A stretch of DNA of 7,778 nt from Eubacteriales bacterium (GTDB taxonomy: Bacteria > Bacillota > Clostridia > Christensenellales > SZUA-584). Shown piece after piece: positions 6,833-7,778 of the stretch. Positions within the stretch are counted from its first letter, which is position 1, and each line of letters begins with the position of its first letter. Below the pieces are notes generated by a model. The model was not told where the DNA came from. It did not search any database and saw only the letters and a program-made list of their open reading frames with translations. A program made the translations under genes and the position numbers. The stretch spans positions 1 through 7,778 of the forward strand of contig JAQTSP010000117.1 of the NCBI GenBank assembly GCA_028711205.1, in the 5' to 3' direction.

Positions 6833-6838
6833 ATTATA
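6833..6838 (-). promoter_or_regulatory. Candidate -10 element for the 7TM-GGDEF gene
   Basis: On the minus strand a perfect TATAAT lies about 70 bp before the GTG start. No convincing -35 hexamer is found at 16-18 bp; a TTGGAA sits too far away, with a spacer of about 21 bp. The surrounding 165-bp gap after the histidine kinase is AT-rich and has no clear terminator hairpin. The diguanylate cyclase may thus have its own promoter, be read through from the kinase, or both. Confidence 0.4.
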
Positions 6839-6925
6839 ATATCAAAGAAACCAATTAATTTCCAATGGTATATTTACCCATAATTCTCATCCGCATATGT
6901 TTAAAGTCCAGCACTCCGTTATGTT

Positions 6926-7777
6926 TCAGGGCAGTGCGATCTCGAAGACGACGCCGTATACTGTGTTGCGCACAGATATCCTGCCGCCGTGCAGCGCGAT
7001 GATATGGCGCGTGACAGCAAGGCCAAGCCCTGTCCCGCGTTTTTCTCCGCGCCCCTGATAATAGCTGTCGAATATATGCGGCAGATCGTCTTTTTCTATC
7101 GGTTCTCCCTCATTTTCTATCGTGATAAGCGTTTTGTTTTCGGCCCGTGACAGCCGGATAGCGATGTTTCCGCCGCCTTTGACGTGTTTGATCGCGTTGG
7201 TCAGTATGTTGCGCACCGCCTGCTCGATCCGAAGCGGATCGCCGAAATACATCGCGCCGCCGTTGTCATCGGCATCGAGGCGCATGGAAAACAGCTTTTC
7301 TGCGGGCAGTGCGCTGAAGCGCGCGTGTATTTTTCGTAAAAGAGCCGCGATATCAAAATCCTCTTTTCGAAGAACATACGCGCCCGCTTCCATCTGCGAC
7401 AGATCCAGCAGGTCGCTGACCATGTCGCTGATCTTCTGCGTTTCATTCAATAATATACCGTATACGCGGACAGCTTCCTCATCCTCGTACATGTTGTCGG
7501 CCAGCGCCTCGGCATACCCTTTGATGACCAATAGCGGCGTCTGAAGTTCGTGCGATACCTGCGCGGTAAACTGCGTGCGCATTTTCTCGAGCGTCTTTTC
7601 TTTGGAAAGTTCGCCCTTCAGCTGTGTGATCGTGTTCTCAAGCTTTGTCGTCAGCGCGTTCAGTGTGGCTCCTAGCTGCCCGATCTCGTCACGGCGTTTG
7701 CCCGCGTAGCGCATCGAGAAATTGAGCTCGCCCATGTCGTGAGCGATGGCGTTCAGCGCACGCAGTGGGCGCGACAT
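6926..7777 (-). CDS. Sensor histidine kinase, C-terminal part (HAMP-HisKA-HATPase), 5' end beyond the window
   Basis: Predicted membrane two-component sensor that autophosphorylates on histidine and passes the phosphate to a response regulator not in this window. In the visible 283 residues, a HAMP domain (about 1-52, beginning SRPLRALN and ending near DEIGQLGATLNAL) leads into the HisKA dimerisation helix, with the phospho-acceptor H76 in VSHELQTPL. The ATPase domain shows the N box (RNILTNAIKHV, N194), a G1 motif of the ENEGEP type (221-226), the F box IFDSYYQG, and the G2 motif GTGLGL (248-253). All catalytic motifs are present. The Met at 7777 is almost certainly internal, since HAMP domains normally follow a transmembrane helix; the sensor and membrane parts should lie to the right of the window. 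The stop is TGA (complement of 6926-6928). The signal cannot be inferred. Confidence 0.93.
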   Translation of the reverse strand: MSRPLRALNAIAHDMGELNFSMRYAGKRRDEIGQLGATLNALTTKLENTITQLKGELSKEKTLEKMRTQFTAQVSHELQTPLLVIKGYAEALADNMYEDEEAVRVYGILLNETQKISDMVSDLLDLSQMEAGAYVLRKEDFDIAALLRKIHARFSALPAEKLFSMRLDADDNGGAMYFGDPLRIEQAVRNILTNAIKHVKGGGNIAIRLSRAENKTLITIENEGEPIEKDDLPHIFDSYYQGRGEKRGTGLGLAVTRHIIALHGGRISVRNTVYGVVFEIALP

Positions 7778-7778
7778 G

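Noticed and set aside
1..7778. Mobile elements, CRISPR arrays, tRNA genes, defence or toxin-antitoxin systems
   Set aside because: No transposase, integrase, terminal inverted repeats, regularly spaced repeats, tRNA-like cloverleaf or known defence gene was found. Almost all the sequence is taken up by seven recognised genes.

Overview
The window looks like chromosomal DNA of a Gram-positive anaerobe of the Firmicutes, most likely a Clostridia-type organism. This is inferred from protein resemblances (a Bacillus-style Orn/Lys/Arg-family decarboxylase and agmatinase, a 7TM-histidine-kinase-type sensor fused to GGDEF), purine-rich Shine-Dalgarno sites, TTG and GTG starts, and frequent ATA isoleucine codons. 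No rRNA or marker gene is present to fix the taxon.

Layout. At the left edge a membrane-bound GGDEF diguanylate cyclase (4-1008, +) appears to continue upstream of the window. A 185-bp AT-rich gap follows, with a small hairpin and a likely extended -10 promoter. It leads into a tightly packed polyamine operon (1194-5171, +): speD (S-adenosylmethionine decarboxylase proenzyme), speA (arginine decarboxylase), speE (spermidine synthase) and speB (agmatinase). speD/speA and speE/speB overlap, and speA/speE are 13 bp apart, so the four genes are probably one transcript. After only 32 bp the strand switches. On the minus strand lie a second, larger diguanylate cyclase with a 7-helix membrane sensor and a PAS-like domain (6760 to 5204) and, upstream of it, the 3' part of a sensor histidine kinase (7777 to 6926) that runs off the right edge.

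How the genes work together. SpeA converts arginine to agmatine, SpeB hydrolyses agmatine to putrescine and urea, SpeD makes decarboxylated S-adenosylmethionine, and SpeE transfers its aminopropyl group to putrescine to give spermidine. The window therefore holds a complete arginine-to-spermidine route. The flanking genes are signalling genes: two predicted c-di-GMP synthases, both with intact active-site and inhibitory-site motifs, and one histidine kinase whose response regulator is not in view. A functional link between spermidine production and c-di-GMP is possible, because such links are known elsewhere, but here it rests on adjacency alone.

No mobile element, CRISPR array, tRNA, rRNA or unfamiliar multi-gene system was seen. 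The most useful observations concern operon architecture, translation starts, a deviation in the SpeE nucleotide-binding loop, and the placement of the c-di-GMP genes around the operon.
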